A DNA stretch of 64,000 nt from Janthinobacterium sp. 61 (GCF_002846335.1 NZ_PJMQ01000001.1:3968001-4032000); one strand, 5' to 3'; shown: positions 36,340 through 46,948, counted from the stretch's first letter. Numbers and translations are program-made. The notes: generated by a model not told the origin, from the letters alone.

Positions 36340-37368
36340 TCAGCGGCCCGAGGCGCGTACGATCAGCTCGGTTGGCAATTGCTGGGATGGCGCTGCTGCG
36401 CCGTCGACCAGCGCCAGCAGCGAGGCCACCAGCGCGCGCCCGGCGGCGCGGATCGGCTGGCGCACGGTGGTCAGCGGCGGATGGAAATACGCGGCCAGTT
36501 CGATATCGTCGTAGCCAACCACGGCCACCTGCTCCGGCACGGCCACGCCGCGCACGCGCAGGGCACTGATGGCGCTCATGGCCAGCAAGTCGCTGCAGGC
36601 GAAGATGGCGTCGAACGGGAGGCGGCGGTCCAGCAATTCCTGCACGTCCGTCGCGCCGCCCTGCGGCAGGAAGGAGCCGGCCACGTACAGTTGCGGGTCG
36701 GGCACCAAACCCTGCGCGGCCAGCGCCTGCGCATAACCCTGGTGGCGCTGCGCCACTTCGGGCAGCTTGGCGTCGCCAAAGAAGGCGATGCGCGTGCGCC
36801 CCGCCGCCAGCAAGTGTTCCGTGGCCAGCCTGCCACCGGCGACGTTATCGCCGCCGACGGTGCAATACAGCTGCTGCGGCAATTGCGCGCCCCACACGAC
36901 GATGGGCACCTGGCGCGCGGCCAGCTGATTCAGTTGTTCATGGTGGCGCCACTGGCCGATCAGGATAATGCCGATCACGCGGCCGCTATCGAAAGACTGG
37001 GCGGCAGCATCGAGCGTTTCGGCATCCACGCGCGAGATGAGCATGTCGAAGCCCTGCTCCGTCAGCGCATCGGCAAGGCTGCCCAGCATGCTGAGGAAAA
37101 AAGGGTCGGACAGGTGCTGGCGCGTGGCTGCGTCATACGGCACCACCACGCCTACCGTGCGGTTCTGTTTCAGGCGCAGGTTTTGCGCGCCGATATTGAT
37201 GGAGTACTTGAGCGAACGGGCCAGCGCGATGACGCGCGCGCGCGTCTCTTCATTGACCAGCGAACTGCCGCTCAGCGCGCGCGACACGGTGGACGTGGAT
37301 ACGCCAGCCAGGCGCGCGATATCGGCCATCTGCAGGCGTTGCTGCGCCTTCGAATCGGTACCGGTCAT
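36340..37368 (-). CDS. LacI-family regulator (SuxR-like)
   Basis: A 342-aa repressor. The N-terminal helix-turn-helix is MADIARLAGVSTSTVSRALS (14-33), followed by a hinge helix and a periplasmic-binding-like effector domain (VGVVVPYD near residue 70, VGYDDIELAAYFHPPLTTVR near 285). It is upstream of the sucrose genes and the control region contains perfect LacI-type palindromes, so it probably represses the operon until sucrose or a derivative binds. The ATG is 7 bp after the GST stop with only a weak ribosome-binding site, hinting at read-through from that gene. Confidence 0.9.
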   Translation of the reverse strand: MTGTDSKAQQRLQMADIARLAGVSTSTVSRALSGSSLVNEETRARVIALARSLKYSINIGAQNLRLKQNRTVGVVVPYDAATRQHLSDPFFLSMLGSLADALTEQGFDMLISRVDAETLDAAAQSFDSGRVIGIILIGQWRHHEQLNQLAARQVPIVVWGAQLPQQLYCTVGGDNVAGGRLATEHLLAAGRTRIAFFGDAKLPEVAQRHQGYAQALAAQGLVPDPQLYVAGSFLPQGGATDVQELLDRRLPFDAIFACSDLLAMSAISALRVRGVAVPEQVAVVGYDDIELAAYFHPPLTTVRQPIRAAGRALVASLLALVDGAAAPSQQLPTELIVRASGR

Positions 37369-37375
37369 CGTACGC

Positions 37376-37990
37376 TCACTGCGGCACGGTGTCCTTGAAC
37401 GATGGCCGCTCGGACAGTTTGTCGAACAGGCGCGCCAGCGCGGGATGGTCCGCACGCCAGTCGATTTCCGGGAAGCGGAAGCTGAGCCAGCCCAGCGTGC
37501 AGCCCACGGCCACGTCGGCCAAGGTGTAGTTCTTGCCGGCGCAATACGCACTCTCGCCCAGGCGCGCCTCGAGCGCGGCCAGGCCCAGCGTGATCTTGTC
37601 GAGCTGGCGCGCGATCCAGGCCGCGCTTTGCTGCTCGGGAGGGCGCTGCGTGCGCTCCAGGCGCACCAGCACGCCCGCGTCAAGGATGCCGTCGGCCAGC
37701 GCTTCCCAGTTCTTGATATCGGCCCGCTCGCGGCCATTGCCGCCGGCCGGCAGCAGCTTGCACACGGGCGTGAGCGTGTCGAGGTATTCGACGATGACTT
37801 TCGAATCGATCAGCGTGCTGCCATCCTCCATCACCAGGCAGGGCACCTTGCCCAAGGGATTGGCCTGGGCAATGCGGGTTTCCGGCACCCACACGTTTTC
37901 CAGCTCGAAGACATAGTCGAGCTTTTTTTCCGCCAGCACGATACGGGCTTTGCGGACATACGGGCTGGCGAGGGAGCCGATCAGTTTCAT
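37376..37990 (-). CDS. glutathione S-transferase family protein
   Basis: A 204-aa GST. The N-terminal thioredoxin-like domain starts MKLIGSLASPYVRKARIVLA and contains NPLGKVPCLVMEDG and DSKVIVEYLD; the helical C-terminal domain includes the N-capping region YTLADVAVGCTLGWLSFRF. It resembles the YibF/omega-like proteobacterial group. The start at 37990 was chosen because it begins the beta1 strand. Its substrate is unknown. It is directly upstream of the LacI gene, 7 bp apart. Confidence 0.85.
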   Translation of the reverse strand: MKLIGSLASPYVRKARIVLAEKKLDYVFELENVWVPETRIAQANPLGKVPCLVMEDGSTLIDSKVIVEYLDTLTPVCKLLPAGGNGRERADIKNWEALADGILDAGVLVRLERTQRPPEQQSAAWIARQLDKITLGLAALEARLGESAYCAGKNYTLADVAVGCTLGWLSFRFPEIDWRADHPALARLFDKLSERPSFKDTVPQ

Positions 37991-38252
37991 AGGTACTTTA
38001 AGGTGAAGGAGCAGCAATCAGTATAGCATCGGCGGCAGCGGCGTTTGGCAGCACGCGCCTGGCGCTGCCTCAGGTGTGGCAGGCACGCCGCATCGGGGCC
38101 GGATTCGGCCAGAATGGGGGCCATCCACCGCCGACGGACGGCTGGCCAGCGGCCAGCGGTGGTAAAATCGCCCTTTACTGTGGCGCCGTCAGTATTGCTG
38201 TATTGCAATAGCCCTGCCCTCCCCGCGCGCCACACGCCAACCGTTTCTTTAA

Positions 38253-39647
<1,395 letters not shown>

Positions 39648-39682
39648 GCGACCATCGCTATCCGGATCAGGCAAATCCACTC

Positions 39683-39727
39683 CTGCGGGGCGGCCAGCAC
39701 ATAAATGCTGCCCGCCCCGCAGTTTTT
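39683..39727 (+). terminator. intrinsic terminator of purB
   Basis: An 11-bp stem CTGCGGGGCGG/CCGCCCCGCAG with additional inner pairing (CAGCA/TGCTG), followed by five T. Confidence 0.9.
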
Positions 39728-39784
39728 CCGGCAGTCTTTCTTGTAGAATCTGCAGCACGCAGCGCCATTTGCTTTTCTTTGGTA

Positions 39785-39808
39785 TATTAGGCCGAATTAG
39801 TCCTAATA
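39785..39808. promoter_or_regulatory. inverted repeat upstream of the cytochrome b561 operon
   Basis: TATTAGG and CCTAATA form a perfect 7-bp inverted repeat separated by 10 bp, ending 25 bp before the cytochrome b561 start. The spacing places the arms on one face of the helix, as for a dimeric regulator. I do not recognise the cognate protein. Confidence 0.5.
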
Positions 39809-39833
39809 CGTACTACATTCAAGAAAGCCACCG

Positions 39834-40358
39834 ATGCAACGCTACACCACCACCGCCATCATCCTGCACTGGCTGACCGCCCTGCTGATCATCAGCGCCT
39901 TTGTCATGGGCCTGGTCATGACGGACATTCCCGGCCTGACGCCCACCAAGCTCAAATATTTCTCCTGGCACAAATGGCTGGGCGTGACCGTGCTGGCCAT
40001 CGCCGCCATCCGCTTGCTGTGGCGCAAGGCCAACGTGCCGCCGCCGCACCCGGCCAGCATGGTTGCCTGGCAAAAGAAGGCGGCCGACGCCATGCACGTG
40101 CTGCTGTATATCCTGATCTTCGCCGTGCCCATTTCCGGCTACCTGTACACCCTGGCCGCTGGCGTGCCGGTGGTGTACCTTGGATTATTCCAGCTGCCCG
40201 TCATCATGGCGCCGAACCCGGAACTTAAGCCGCTTTTAAAAGAAATTCATTATGTTCTGAACATGACAATGGCCGCCGCTGTGGCCGCCCATGTGCTGGC
40301 AGCGCTGAAGCACCAGTTCATCGACCGCGATGGCGTGCTCAAGCGCATGTTGCCTTAA
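39834..40358 (+). CDS. cytochrome b561
   Basis: A 174-aa membrane protein with four helices. Candidate bis-His heme b ligands are His12, His46, His139 and His153, at the positions expected for the YodB/CybB family. It transfers electrons from the quinol pool, and family members have been linked to superoxide oxidation. Two yceI-type genes follow 39 bp and more downstream in the same direction, a recurrent cytochrome b561-YceI association in proteobacteria, where YceI may bind an isoprenoid quinone. Confidence 0.9.
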   Translation: MQRYTTTAIILHWLTALLIISAFVMGLVMTDIPGLTPTKLKYFSWHKWLGVTVLAIAAIRLLWRKANVPPPHPASMVAWQKKAADAMHVLLYILIFAVPISGYLYTLAAGVPVVYLGLFQLPVIMAPNPELKPLLKEIHYVLNMTMAAAVAAHVLAALKHQFIDRDGVLKRMLP

Positions 40359-40397
40359 CGTCCTCCCCTTGCTCACTGAAACACAGGAAAAAACAAG

Positions 40398-40952
40398 ATG
40401 AAAACCACCCAACGCCTCGTCCTCGCTTCCCTGCTGGGCCTGTCCGTGGCCGCCACCGCAGCCACCCTGCTGAAAGTCGATCCCGCCAAGACCAGCGTGT
40501 CGGCCGTGTTCAAGCAAATGAACGTGCCCGTGGAAGCGAAGTTCAAGAAATTCAATATCGCCATCGATTACAACCCGGCCACGCCGGACGCCTCGAAAGC
40601 GTCAGTGGAAATCGACACGGCCAGCATCGATATCGGCGACCCCGAGTACAACAAGGAAGTGGCCAAGAAAGAATGGTTCAACTCGGCCCAGTTCCCGAAA
40701 GCTACCTTTGTCTCGAGCAGCATCAAGGCCGCCGGCGCGGGCAAGCTGACGGTGAGCGGAAAACTGAGCATCAAAGGCAAGACGACCGACGTGACCTTCC
40801 CCCTGACGGTGAAAGCCGATGGCGGCAAATATGCCTTCGACGGCGCCCTGCCGATCAAGCGCCTGACCTACAACATCGGCGAAGGCGAGTGGAAAGACAC
40901 GAGCATGGTTGCCGACGAGGTCACTATTAAGTTTCATGTTTCTGCTCAGTAA
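40398..40952 (+). CDS. YceI family periplasmic protein, first copy
   Basis: A 184-aa protein with signal peptide (LVLASLLGLSVAATAA) and a YceI lipocalin-like barrel: VDPAKTSVSAVFKQM, ASVEIDTASIDIGD, FPKATFVSSSIK and GKLSIKGKTTDVTFPL. YceI barrels bind long isoprenoid chains such as ubiquinone. It is 39 bp downstream of cytochrome b561 and precedes a second YceI gene. An AGGAA site precedes the ATG. Confidence 0.9.
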   Translation: MKTTQRLVLASLLGLSVAATAATLLKVDPAKTSVSAVFKQMNVPVEAKFKKFNIAIDYNPATPDASKASVEIDTASIDIGDPEYNKEVAKKEWFNSAQFPKATFVSSSIKAAGAGKLTVSGKLSIKGKTTDVTFPLTVKADGGKYAFDGALPIKRLTYNIGEGEWKDTSMVADEVTIKFHVSAQ

Positions 40953-40990
40953 CGCCCGAAAATCTGTTGTTTAACTTAATTAGGAATTCA

Positions 40991-41566
40991 ATGAAATTGA
41001 AGCATTTGATGATCGCCGTACTGGCAGTAGCCGGCGCGGGTTCGGCCATGGCCGCTACCGACACTTACAACCTCGACCCGACGCACACCTTCCCCAGCTT
41101 TGAAGCAGATCACATGGGCATGTCCGTCTGGCGCGGCAAGTTCAACAAGACCAAGGGCACGGTCACCCTCGACCGTGCTGCCAAGACGGGCAGCCTGGAC
41201 CTGGTCATCGATGCCGATTCGATCGATTTCGGCCTCGACGCCATGAACACACACGCGAAAAAAGCAGACATGTTCAATGTGGGAAAATTCCCGGCAATCA
41301 CCTACAAGAGCAAGTCGTTCAAGTTCAACGGCGATCAGCTGGTGGAAGTCGATGGCGAGCTGACCTTGCTGGGCGTGACCAAGCCCGTCAAGCTGAACGT
41401 GAGCAAATTCAAGTGCATCATGCACCCGCGCTACAAGCGTGAAGTGTGCGGCGCCGACGCCAGCGCGGAATTCAAGCGCAGCGACTTTGGCTTGAGCTAC
41501 GGCATGCCGGCCTTCTCGCCGGAAGTCAAGCTGGCGATTCAAGTCGAAGCCATCAAGGCCGACTAA
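40991..41566 (+). CDS. YceI family periplasmic protein, second copy
   Basis: A 191-aa exported YceI protein with signal peptide (LMIAVLAVAGAGSAMA), DPTHTFPSFEADHMGMSVWR, FPAITYKSKSFKF, and a longer C-terminal part with two Cys (FKCIMHP, EVCGAD) that may form a disulfide and are absent from the first copy. The ATG at 40991 follows AGGAA and gives the clean signal peptide. The two copies share the fold but differ clearly in sequence, so an old duplication rather than a recent one. Confidence 0.9.
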   Translation: MKLKHLMIAVLAVAGAGSAMAATDTYNLDPTHTFPSFEADHMGMSVWRGKFNKTKGTVTLDRAAKTGSLDLVIDADSIDFGLDAMNTHAKKADMFNVGKFPAITYKSKSFKFNGDQLVEVDGELTLLGVTKPVKLNVSKFKCIMHPRYKREVCGADASAEFKRSDFGLSYGMPAFSPEVKLAIQVEAIKAD

Positions 41567-41597
41567 GGGTGCTGTAAAGCACCCCTTGCCGCATGAC

Positions 41598-41633
41598 AAG
41601 CCCGCCTCGCTGCCCGCAGCCAGGCGGGCTTTT
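41598..41633 (+). terminator. intrinsic terminator of the b561-yceI-yceI cluster
   Basis: AGCCCGCCT/AGGCGGGCT stem of 9 bp with a 14-base GC-rich loop, followed by a short T run. Confidence 0.75.
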
Positions 41634-41742
41634 GCATGCGCGAAGCAAATCCGCTGGACTTTTCTATCGTGTGGCATCAGTATCACCTGGCATGATGTTT
41701 TTCTAACATGAAACCCCACTTACCCACCGCGCGGAGGACTAC

Positions 41743-42012
41743 ATGAATTTCATTATCTGGATCGTTATTGGCGGCGTCATCGGCTGGCTGGCCAGCATGG
41801 TCATGAAAACAAATGCGCAACAAGGCATCTTCCTCAATATCGTCGTCGGCATCGTCGGTGCCTTCCTGGGCGGCTGGCTGCTGGCGCCCCTGTTCGGCAC
41901 GGGCACCATCAATAGCGACAATTTCAGCATGTCCTCGCTGCTGGTCTCGTTCCTGGGCGCAGTCATCCTGCTGGGCATCGTGAATCTTTTGCGCCGCGGC
42001 AAAATACGCTAA
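41743..42012 (+). CDS. GlsB/YeaQ/YmgE family small membrane protein
   Basis: An 89-aa protein with three helices rich in Gly (WIVIGGVIGWLASMVMKTN, ILNIVVGIVGAFLGGWLLAP, LLVSFLGAVILLGIVNLLRR), the transglycosylase-associated family linked to envelope stress in other bacteria. A GGAGG site 7 bp upstream supports the start. It stands alone. Confidence 0.9.
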   Translation: MNFIIWIVIGGVIGWLASMVMKTNAQQGIFLNIVVGIVGAFLGGWLLAPLFGTGTINSDNFSMSSLLVSFLGAVILLGIVNLLRRGKIR

Positions 42013-42319
42013 ACCGGCAACTCGCCGTGCATCACGAGATGGCCGGGTCGCGCAAGCGCCTGGCCATTTCTCATTGCGGCCCAGACACGTATGGACAAAT
42101 ACCACAGCCAGCGGACGGAAAAATGCGCGCTGGCGGCCTATTTTCTCCTCTATGCCAGCAAAAATAATGCAATTTGGACAATTCTATGCAAGCGTGCCAC
42201 CCGGAAAATGTGATTGACTAGTGCGAGTTCGATACGGATACTCTAGGTCGCCCGCTGAGAAAAGACACTGGGTACACGTTGGTTCCGACTTCCCTCCATG
42301 TAAAAAGACTAGAACTCGA
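42013..42319. other. intergenic region before the S46 peptidase gene
   Basis: 307 bp in which I see no gene. An imperfect hairpin ATGGCC...GGCCAT follows the GlsB gene near 42040 and might act as a weak terminator. The S46 start lacks a recognisable ribosome-binding site. Confidence 0.5.
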
Positions 42320-44473
42320 ATGAAAAAATCTTTAATCGCGCTCGCCATCCTGAGCAATTTCGCACACGCCGACGAAGGCATGTGGATGCCCCAACAGCTG
42401 CCACAAGTAGCCAAGGAACTGAAAGCAGCCGGACTGAAACTCGATCCGGCCACCCTGACCAAACTGACCGAGTTCCCGATGGGCGCCATCGTCAGCCTGG
42501 GCGGTTGTTCGGCCTCGTTCGTCTCGCCACAAGGCCTGGTTGCCACCAACCACCATTGCGTCTACAACAGCGTGGCGGTCAATTCGACCAAAGAGCGCGA
42601 TTTGCTGGCCAATGGTTTCCTGGCCAAGACCTTCGCTGAAGAATTGCCGGCAGCCCCGGGCAGCCGCATCTTCGTCACCTCGGCCGTGACGAATGTCAGC
42701 GACAAGATCATCACCGCCGATGTTGCCAAGCTGCAAGGCAAGGCGCGCATCGACGCGATCGAGAAAAACCAGAAGAAACTGGTCGCCGAATGCGAAAAAG
42801 AAGCGGGTTTCCGCTGCACAGTGTCGAGCTACTACGGCGGCCTGGAGTTCTACCTGATCAAGCAACTGGAAATTCGCGACGTACGCCTCGTGCACGCGCC
42901 ACCAGCGGGCGTGGGCAAGTTCGGTGGCGACACCGACAACTGGATGTGGCCGCGCCACACTGGCGACTACGGTTTCTACCGCGCCTACGTCAGCCGCGAC
43001 GGCAAGGCTGCTGACTTCAGCAAGGACAACGTGCCATACCAGCCAAAACACGTGCTGAAACTGGCCAAGGATGGCTTGAAAGAGGGCGATTTCGTCATGG
43101 CGCTGGGCTACCCTGGCCGCACCAACCGCCACCGCCTGCCATCGGAAGTGGCGTTCACGTTTGACTGGAACTACCCGGCCTTCGTCAAGGCATCGGGCGA
43201 AACCCTGGCCATCATCGCGCGCGAAACCAAGGACAACAAAGATGTTGCCCTGAAATACGCGGGTCAGGTCGCTGGCGTGAACAATTACTACAAGAACCGC
43301 CAAGGCATGCTCGACTCGTACGCGGGCAGCGACTTCCTGGCGCGCAAGACGACGGAACACGAAGCCCTGAAAACCTGGGTCAACGCCAATCCTGCGCGCA
43401 AGGCTGAATTTGCCGGCGACATCGAGCAAGTGGAAAAGCTGATCGCCGAGCGCGATGCCGATACCAAGCGCGACTTCTTCCTCAGCTACGCACAGCCACG
43501 CCTGCTCAACACGGCACGCAGCCTGTACCGCCTGTCCAACGAAGGCACCAAGGCCGATACGGAACGCAAGTCCGGCTACCAGACGCGCGACTTGCCACGC
43601 CTGGAAGCGGGTATTACCTCGGTCGAGCGCACCTACGATGAAAAAGTCGACAAGGCGCTGGTACTGAACAGCCTGACCAAGTACGCCGCGCAACCGGCCG
43701 CACAACGCCGCGCCAGCTTCGACGCCGCCATCGGCATCAAGGACGGCATGTCGCCGGCCGACCTGTCCGCCGCCCTGGACAAACTGTATGCCGGCAGCAA
43801 GCTGGGCGACAAGGCCGAGCGTGCAGCATGGCTGAAACGCACGCCAGCCGAATTCCAGGCCAGCAAGGACAGCTTCATCCAGGCAGCCGTCGCCATGTAC
43901 CCTGATTCGCTGAAAAACGAAGCGGAAGACGAAGAACTGGCCGGCAAGATCCAGCAAGCCTACGCCAACTACATGAAAGCAAAAATTGCCTTCATGAAGA
44001 GCAAGGGCCAAGCCGTCTATCCTGACGCCAACAGCACCCTGCGCGTGACGTTCGGCAAAGTTGCCGGCCGTGACCATGGCGCCGATGGCACCACCTGGAC
44101 CGCCTTCACCACCGTCAATGGCGTCGTTGCCAAAGCCACGGGCCAGGGCGAGTTCAATGCACCAGCAAATCAACTGGCCGCGATCAAAGCCAAGGACTTC
44201 GGTAAATTCGTCGATCCTAAACTGAAAACCGTGCCGGTCGACTACCTGGCCACCCTGGACATTACCGGCGGCAACTCCGGTTCGGCTGCCCTGAACGCGA
44301 AAGGCGAATTCATCGGCCTGGCATTCGATGGCACCTTGGACTCGATCATTTCCGATTGGGATTACAACAAGGCCAACACCCGTTCGATCCAGGTCGACCT
44401 GCGCTACATGCTGTGGAACATGAAACACATCGACCACGCAGACAACCTGCTGAAAGAAATGGGCGCTGAATAA
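42320..44473 (+). CDS. S46 family dipeptidyl peptidase (DPP7/DPP11-like)
   Basis: A 717-aa secreted serine peptidase. A short signal peptide (SLIALAILSNFAHA) precedes the chymotrypsin-fold parts: the His in VATNHHC (about 79), and Ser653 in GGNSGSAAL. The residue setting S1 specificity in this family appears to be Gly671 in LAFDGTLD, as in DPP7-type enzymes that take hydrophobic residues, rather than the Arg of DPP11 that takes Asp/Glu; this reading is from memory of the family. It releases dipeptides from peptides in the periplasm. The codon choice is unusually uniform, suggesting high expression. Confidence 0.9.
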   Translation: MKKSLIALAILSNFAHADEGMWMPQQLPQVAKELKAAGLKLDPATLTKLTEFPMGAIVSLGGCSASFVSPQGLVATNHHCVYNSVAVNSTKERDLLANGFLAKTFAEELPAAPGSRIFVTSAVTNVSDKIITADVAKLQGKARIDAIEKNQKKLVAECEKEAGFRCTVSSYYGGLEFYLIKQLEIRDVRLVHAPPAGVGKFGGDTDNWMWPRHTGDYGFYRAYVSRDGKAADFSKDNVPYQPKHVLKLAKDGLKEGDFVMALGYPGRTNRHRLPSEVAFTFDWNYPAFVKASGETLAIIARETKDNKDVALKYAGQVAGVNNYYKNRQGMLDSYAGSDFLARKTTEHEALKTWVNANPARKAEFAGDIEQVEKLIAERDADTKRDFFLSYAQPRLLNTARSLYRLSNEGTKADTERKSGYQTRDLPRLEAGITSVERTYDEKVDKALVLNSLTKYAAQPAAQRRASFDAAIGIKDGMSPADLSAALDKLYAGSKLGDKAERAAWLKRTPAEFQASKDSFIQAAVAMYPDSLKNEAEDEELAGKIQQAYANYMKAKIAFMKSKGQAVYPDANSTLRVTFGKVAGRDHGADGTTWTAFTTVNGVVAKATGQGEFNAPANQLAAIKAKDFGKFVDPKLKTVPVDYLATLDITGGNSGSAALNAKGEFIGLAFDGTLDSIISDWDYNKANTRSIQVDLRYMLWNMKHIDHADNLLKEMGAE

Positions 44474-44512
44474 CAAAAAGCAATAACCCGGTAACGGGCG
44501 CTTGTCAGCTGA

Positions 44513-44539
44513 GCCACTCCTGCGGGAGTGGCTTTTTTT
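44513..44539 (+). terminator. intrinsic terminator of the S46 peptidase gene
   Basis: GCCACTCC-TGC-GGGAGTGGC stem followed by seven T. Confidence 0.92.
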
Positions 44540-44542
44540 CGC

Positions 44543-45109
44543 CTAACGCTTTATTTTGGCGAAGCGGTAAGGCACGGCTTGCTCCGCGCCAAACACTTGC
44601 GCACGACCGCTTCGCAGCGGCAACATGACCCTCCGGCCATCTTCGCGCAGCAAGGCCAGGTCGGCGCCGGGAAAACGTTGCGCCAACAAAGGATAGGCTG
44701 GCCTCGCTATGGTCGCGGCGGGAATCACGATGCGATAATCGGCCTCGCCAAAGTCCAGCAGCAGCGCGGGAGCCTCAGGTCCCGGCAGCGCAGTGATGCG
44801 CAAGCGCGTGCGTCCCTTGACCAGCTCGAAGGCTGACCACGGTAGCAAGAGATGCCGCGTGGCCCCGATCTGCAACTGCGGCGCCCGGCCTGCATCCGCC
44901 GAAGCCAGCAGGACATCGGGCCGCGCCTCCGACGCTGCCCCATCGACGGCCAGCAGCCAGCCCCGGTAACGTATCAGCGCGCCCTGCGCGGTGGCCGTGA
45001 CGGAGCCGCCCTGCACCACGGGTTCCTTGCCCGCCGGCAAGCGCAATGGCGCTGCCTGTGCCGCCATGCTAGCCCACCACACCAGCGCCGCCATCGCCGT
45101 CTTGCCCAT
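44543..45109 (-). CDS. exported protein of unknown function
   Basis: A 188-aa protein with a signal peptide (MGKTAMAALVWWASMAAQAA) and a beta-rich remainder (QGGSVTATAQGALIRYRGWL, GATRHLLLPWSAFELVKGRT). A strong GGGGAGG site precedes the ATG at 45109, and a longer in-frame start upstream lacks one. No known domain recognised. It is divergent from the M14 peptidase gene 150 bp away and ends against the terminator of the S46 gene. Confidence 0.7.
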   Translation of the reverse strand: MGKTAMAALVWWASMAAQAAPLRLPAGKEPVVQGGSVTATAQGALIRYRGWLLAVDGAASEARPDVLLASADAGRAPQLQIGATRHLLLPWSAFELVKGRTRLRITALPGPEAPALLLDFGEADYRIVIPAATIARPAYPLLAQRFPGADLALLREDGRRVMLPLRSGRAQVFGAEQAVPYRFAKIKR

Positions 45110-45259
45110 GCAGCCTCCCCTTGCGCGTGAAACGTATTCATAACACAAGTGCGGCACTCGCCCGCTGTTGCGCATCAAGGCAGAAGCGCCGGTGCTACAA
45201 TTGGCCCCTAGCGGGCGTACTTACCCAGCGCGCCTTCCCCCTCCCAGACTCAGACCGCT

Positions 45260-46948
45260 ATGCCACCAGACTTGCGCACGACCTACGAACTCGGTAACCA
45301 CAACCAGACCACGACCTGGCTGGAATGCATTACTTTCTACAAAGATCTCGCCGCACGCTATCCGCAGGTGCTGCACTTCGAACAGATCGGCCTGTCCGAC
45401 TCGGGCGTGCCTATCCACGCTGGCGTCGTCAGCGCGGACGGCGTGTTTGACCGCGAGCAAATCAAGCGTGCTGGCCGCACCGTCTTTTTCAACAACAACG
45501 GCATCCATCCGGGCGAACCGGAAGGCATCGATGCCTGCATGGCCATCGTGCGCGACCTGTGCACGCAACCCGAACGCCTGGCGGCGCTGGGCACGACCGT
45601 GCTGTTGTTCATTCCGATCTACAACGTCGATGGCAGCCTGAACCGCGCCAATACGTCGCGCGTGAACCAGGATGGCCCGGAGCAATTCGGTTTCCGCGGC
45701 AATAGCCGCCACCTGGACTTGAATCGCGATTTCATCAAGTGCGACAGCCTGAACGCGCAAGTGTTCAACCGCTTGCTGGCCAGCTGGGACCCGGACGTGA
45801 TGGTCGACACGCATACATCGAACGGCGCCGACTACCCGTACACGATGACCCTGATCCATACGCAGACGGATAAACTGGGCAATGGCCTGGGTCCCTTCCT
45901 GCAAGACACCATGCTGCCGCACATCTTTGCCCAGATGGAACAGGCGGGCTGGCCCACCTGCCCGTATGTCAATCCCGTCAAGGATAGCCCCGACCACGGC
46001 ATCGCCGAATTCCTCGAAGTGCCTCGTTTCTCGACCGGTTTTGCCGCGCTGCATCACGTGATCGGCTTCATGCCGGAAACGCATATGCTGAAACCATTTG
46101 CCGACCGCTACGCTTCCATGCGCGCCCTGCTCGACATCACCATGGCGTTCACGGTGGAACATGGCGAGAAAATCCGCCAGCTGCGCGCGCAAGCCAAGGC
46201 AGCAGGCCGCACGCAGGCAGAATGGCCGATCCACTGGGCCATGAACGAAGAACAACCATCTACCTTCCCCTTCAAGGGCTACGCGGCGCAATACACGCCG
46301 AGTATCCTGGGCGACTACCAGCGCCTGTCCTACGACCGTTCGCAGCCGTGGGAACGCGATATCAAGTACTACAACCGCTTCGATGCAGACGTCACCGTGG
46401 CCGCGCCGAAAGCCTATGTCGTGCCGCAAGCCTGGCGCGAAGTCATCGAGCGCCTGCGCTGGAACGGCGTGGAAATGAGCCGCATCACCGCCGAACAGAC
46501 GCTAACGGCACGCTATTACCACATCACCAACGTCGGCACGCGTGCCACCGCCTACGAAGGCCATATGTTCCACGATACGGTGGACGTGGAAGCGCGCACG
46601 GGAAAATTCACCCTGCAGGCGGGCGACTACGTCATCAGCCTGGAGCAGGACAACGCCCGCTACGCCGTGGAAACACTGGAACCGCAGGCACACGACAGCT
46701 TCTTCCGCTGGGGCTTCTTCAACAGCGTACTGGAGAAGAAAGAGGCGTTTTCCGATTACGTATTTGAAGACATGGCATCCGAACTGCTGCGCGACGAACC
46801 GGCGCTGGCCACCAAGTTTGCCGAGTGGAAAGCAGCCAACCCGGCCCTGCTGAGCAACCAGGAAGCCGTACTCGATTTCATCTTTGAGCACTGCCAGCGC
46901 TTTGCCGAACCTGAATGGCGGCGCTACCCCGTCATTGCCCTGATGTAA
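45260..46948 (+). CDS. M14 family zinc carboxypeptidase
   Basis: A 562-aa protein with no signal peptide. The zinc ligands are His83 and Glu86 in NNNGIHPGEPEG and the later His in VDTHTSNG; the downstream HLDLNRDFIK is typical of bacterial M14 proteins. Residues beyond about 330 form an uncharacterised domain. The family trims C-terminal residues from peptides, but specificity is not readable here. The start lacks a clear ribosome-binding site, so a slightly different start is possible. FUSC follows 90 bp downstream. Confidence 0.87.
   Translation: MPPDLRTTYELGNHNQTTTWLECITFYKDLAARYPQVLHFEQIGLSDSGVPIHAGVVSADGVFDREQIKRAGRTVFFNNNGIHPGEPEGIDACMAIVRDLCTQPERLAALGTTVLLFIPIYNVDGSLNRANTSRVNQDGPEQFGFRGNSRHLDLNRDFIKCDSLNAQVFNRLLASWDPDVMVDTHTSNGADYPYTMTLIHTQTDKLGNGLGPFLQDTMLPHIFAQMEQAGWPTCPYVNPVKDSPDHGIAEFLEVPRFSTGFAALHHVIGFMPETHMLKPFADRYASMRALLDITMAFTVEHGEKIRQLRAQAKAAGRTQAEWPIHWAMNEEQPSTFPFKGYAAQYTPSILGDYQRLSYDRSQPWERDIKYYNRFDADVTVAAPKAYVVPQAWREVIERLRWNGVEMSRITAEQTLTARYYHITNVGTRATAYEGHMFHDTVDVEARTGKFTLQAGDYVISLEQDNARYAVETLEPQAHDSFFRWGFFNSVLEKKEAFSDYVFEDMASELLRDEPALATKFAEWKAANPALLSNQEAVLDFIFEHCQRFAEPEWRRYPVIALM

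Noticed and set aside
42332..44476. Open frame of 714 codons antisense to the S46 peptidase gene
   Set aside because: Exact shadow of a gene with biased third positions; no motifs or ribosome-binding site.
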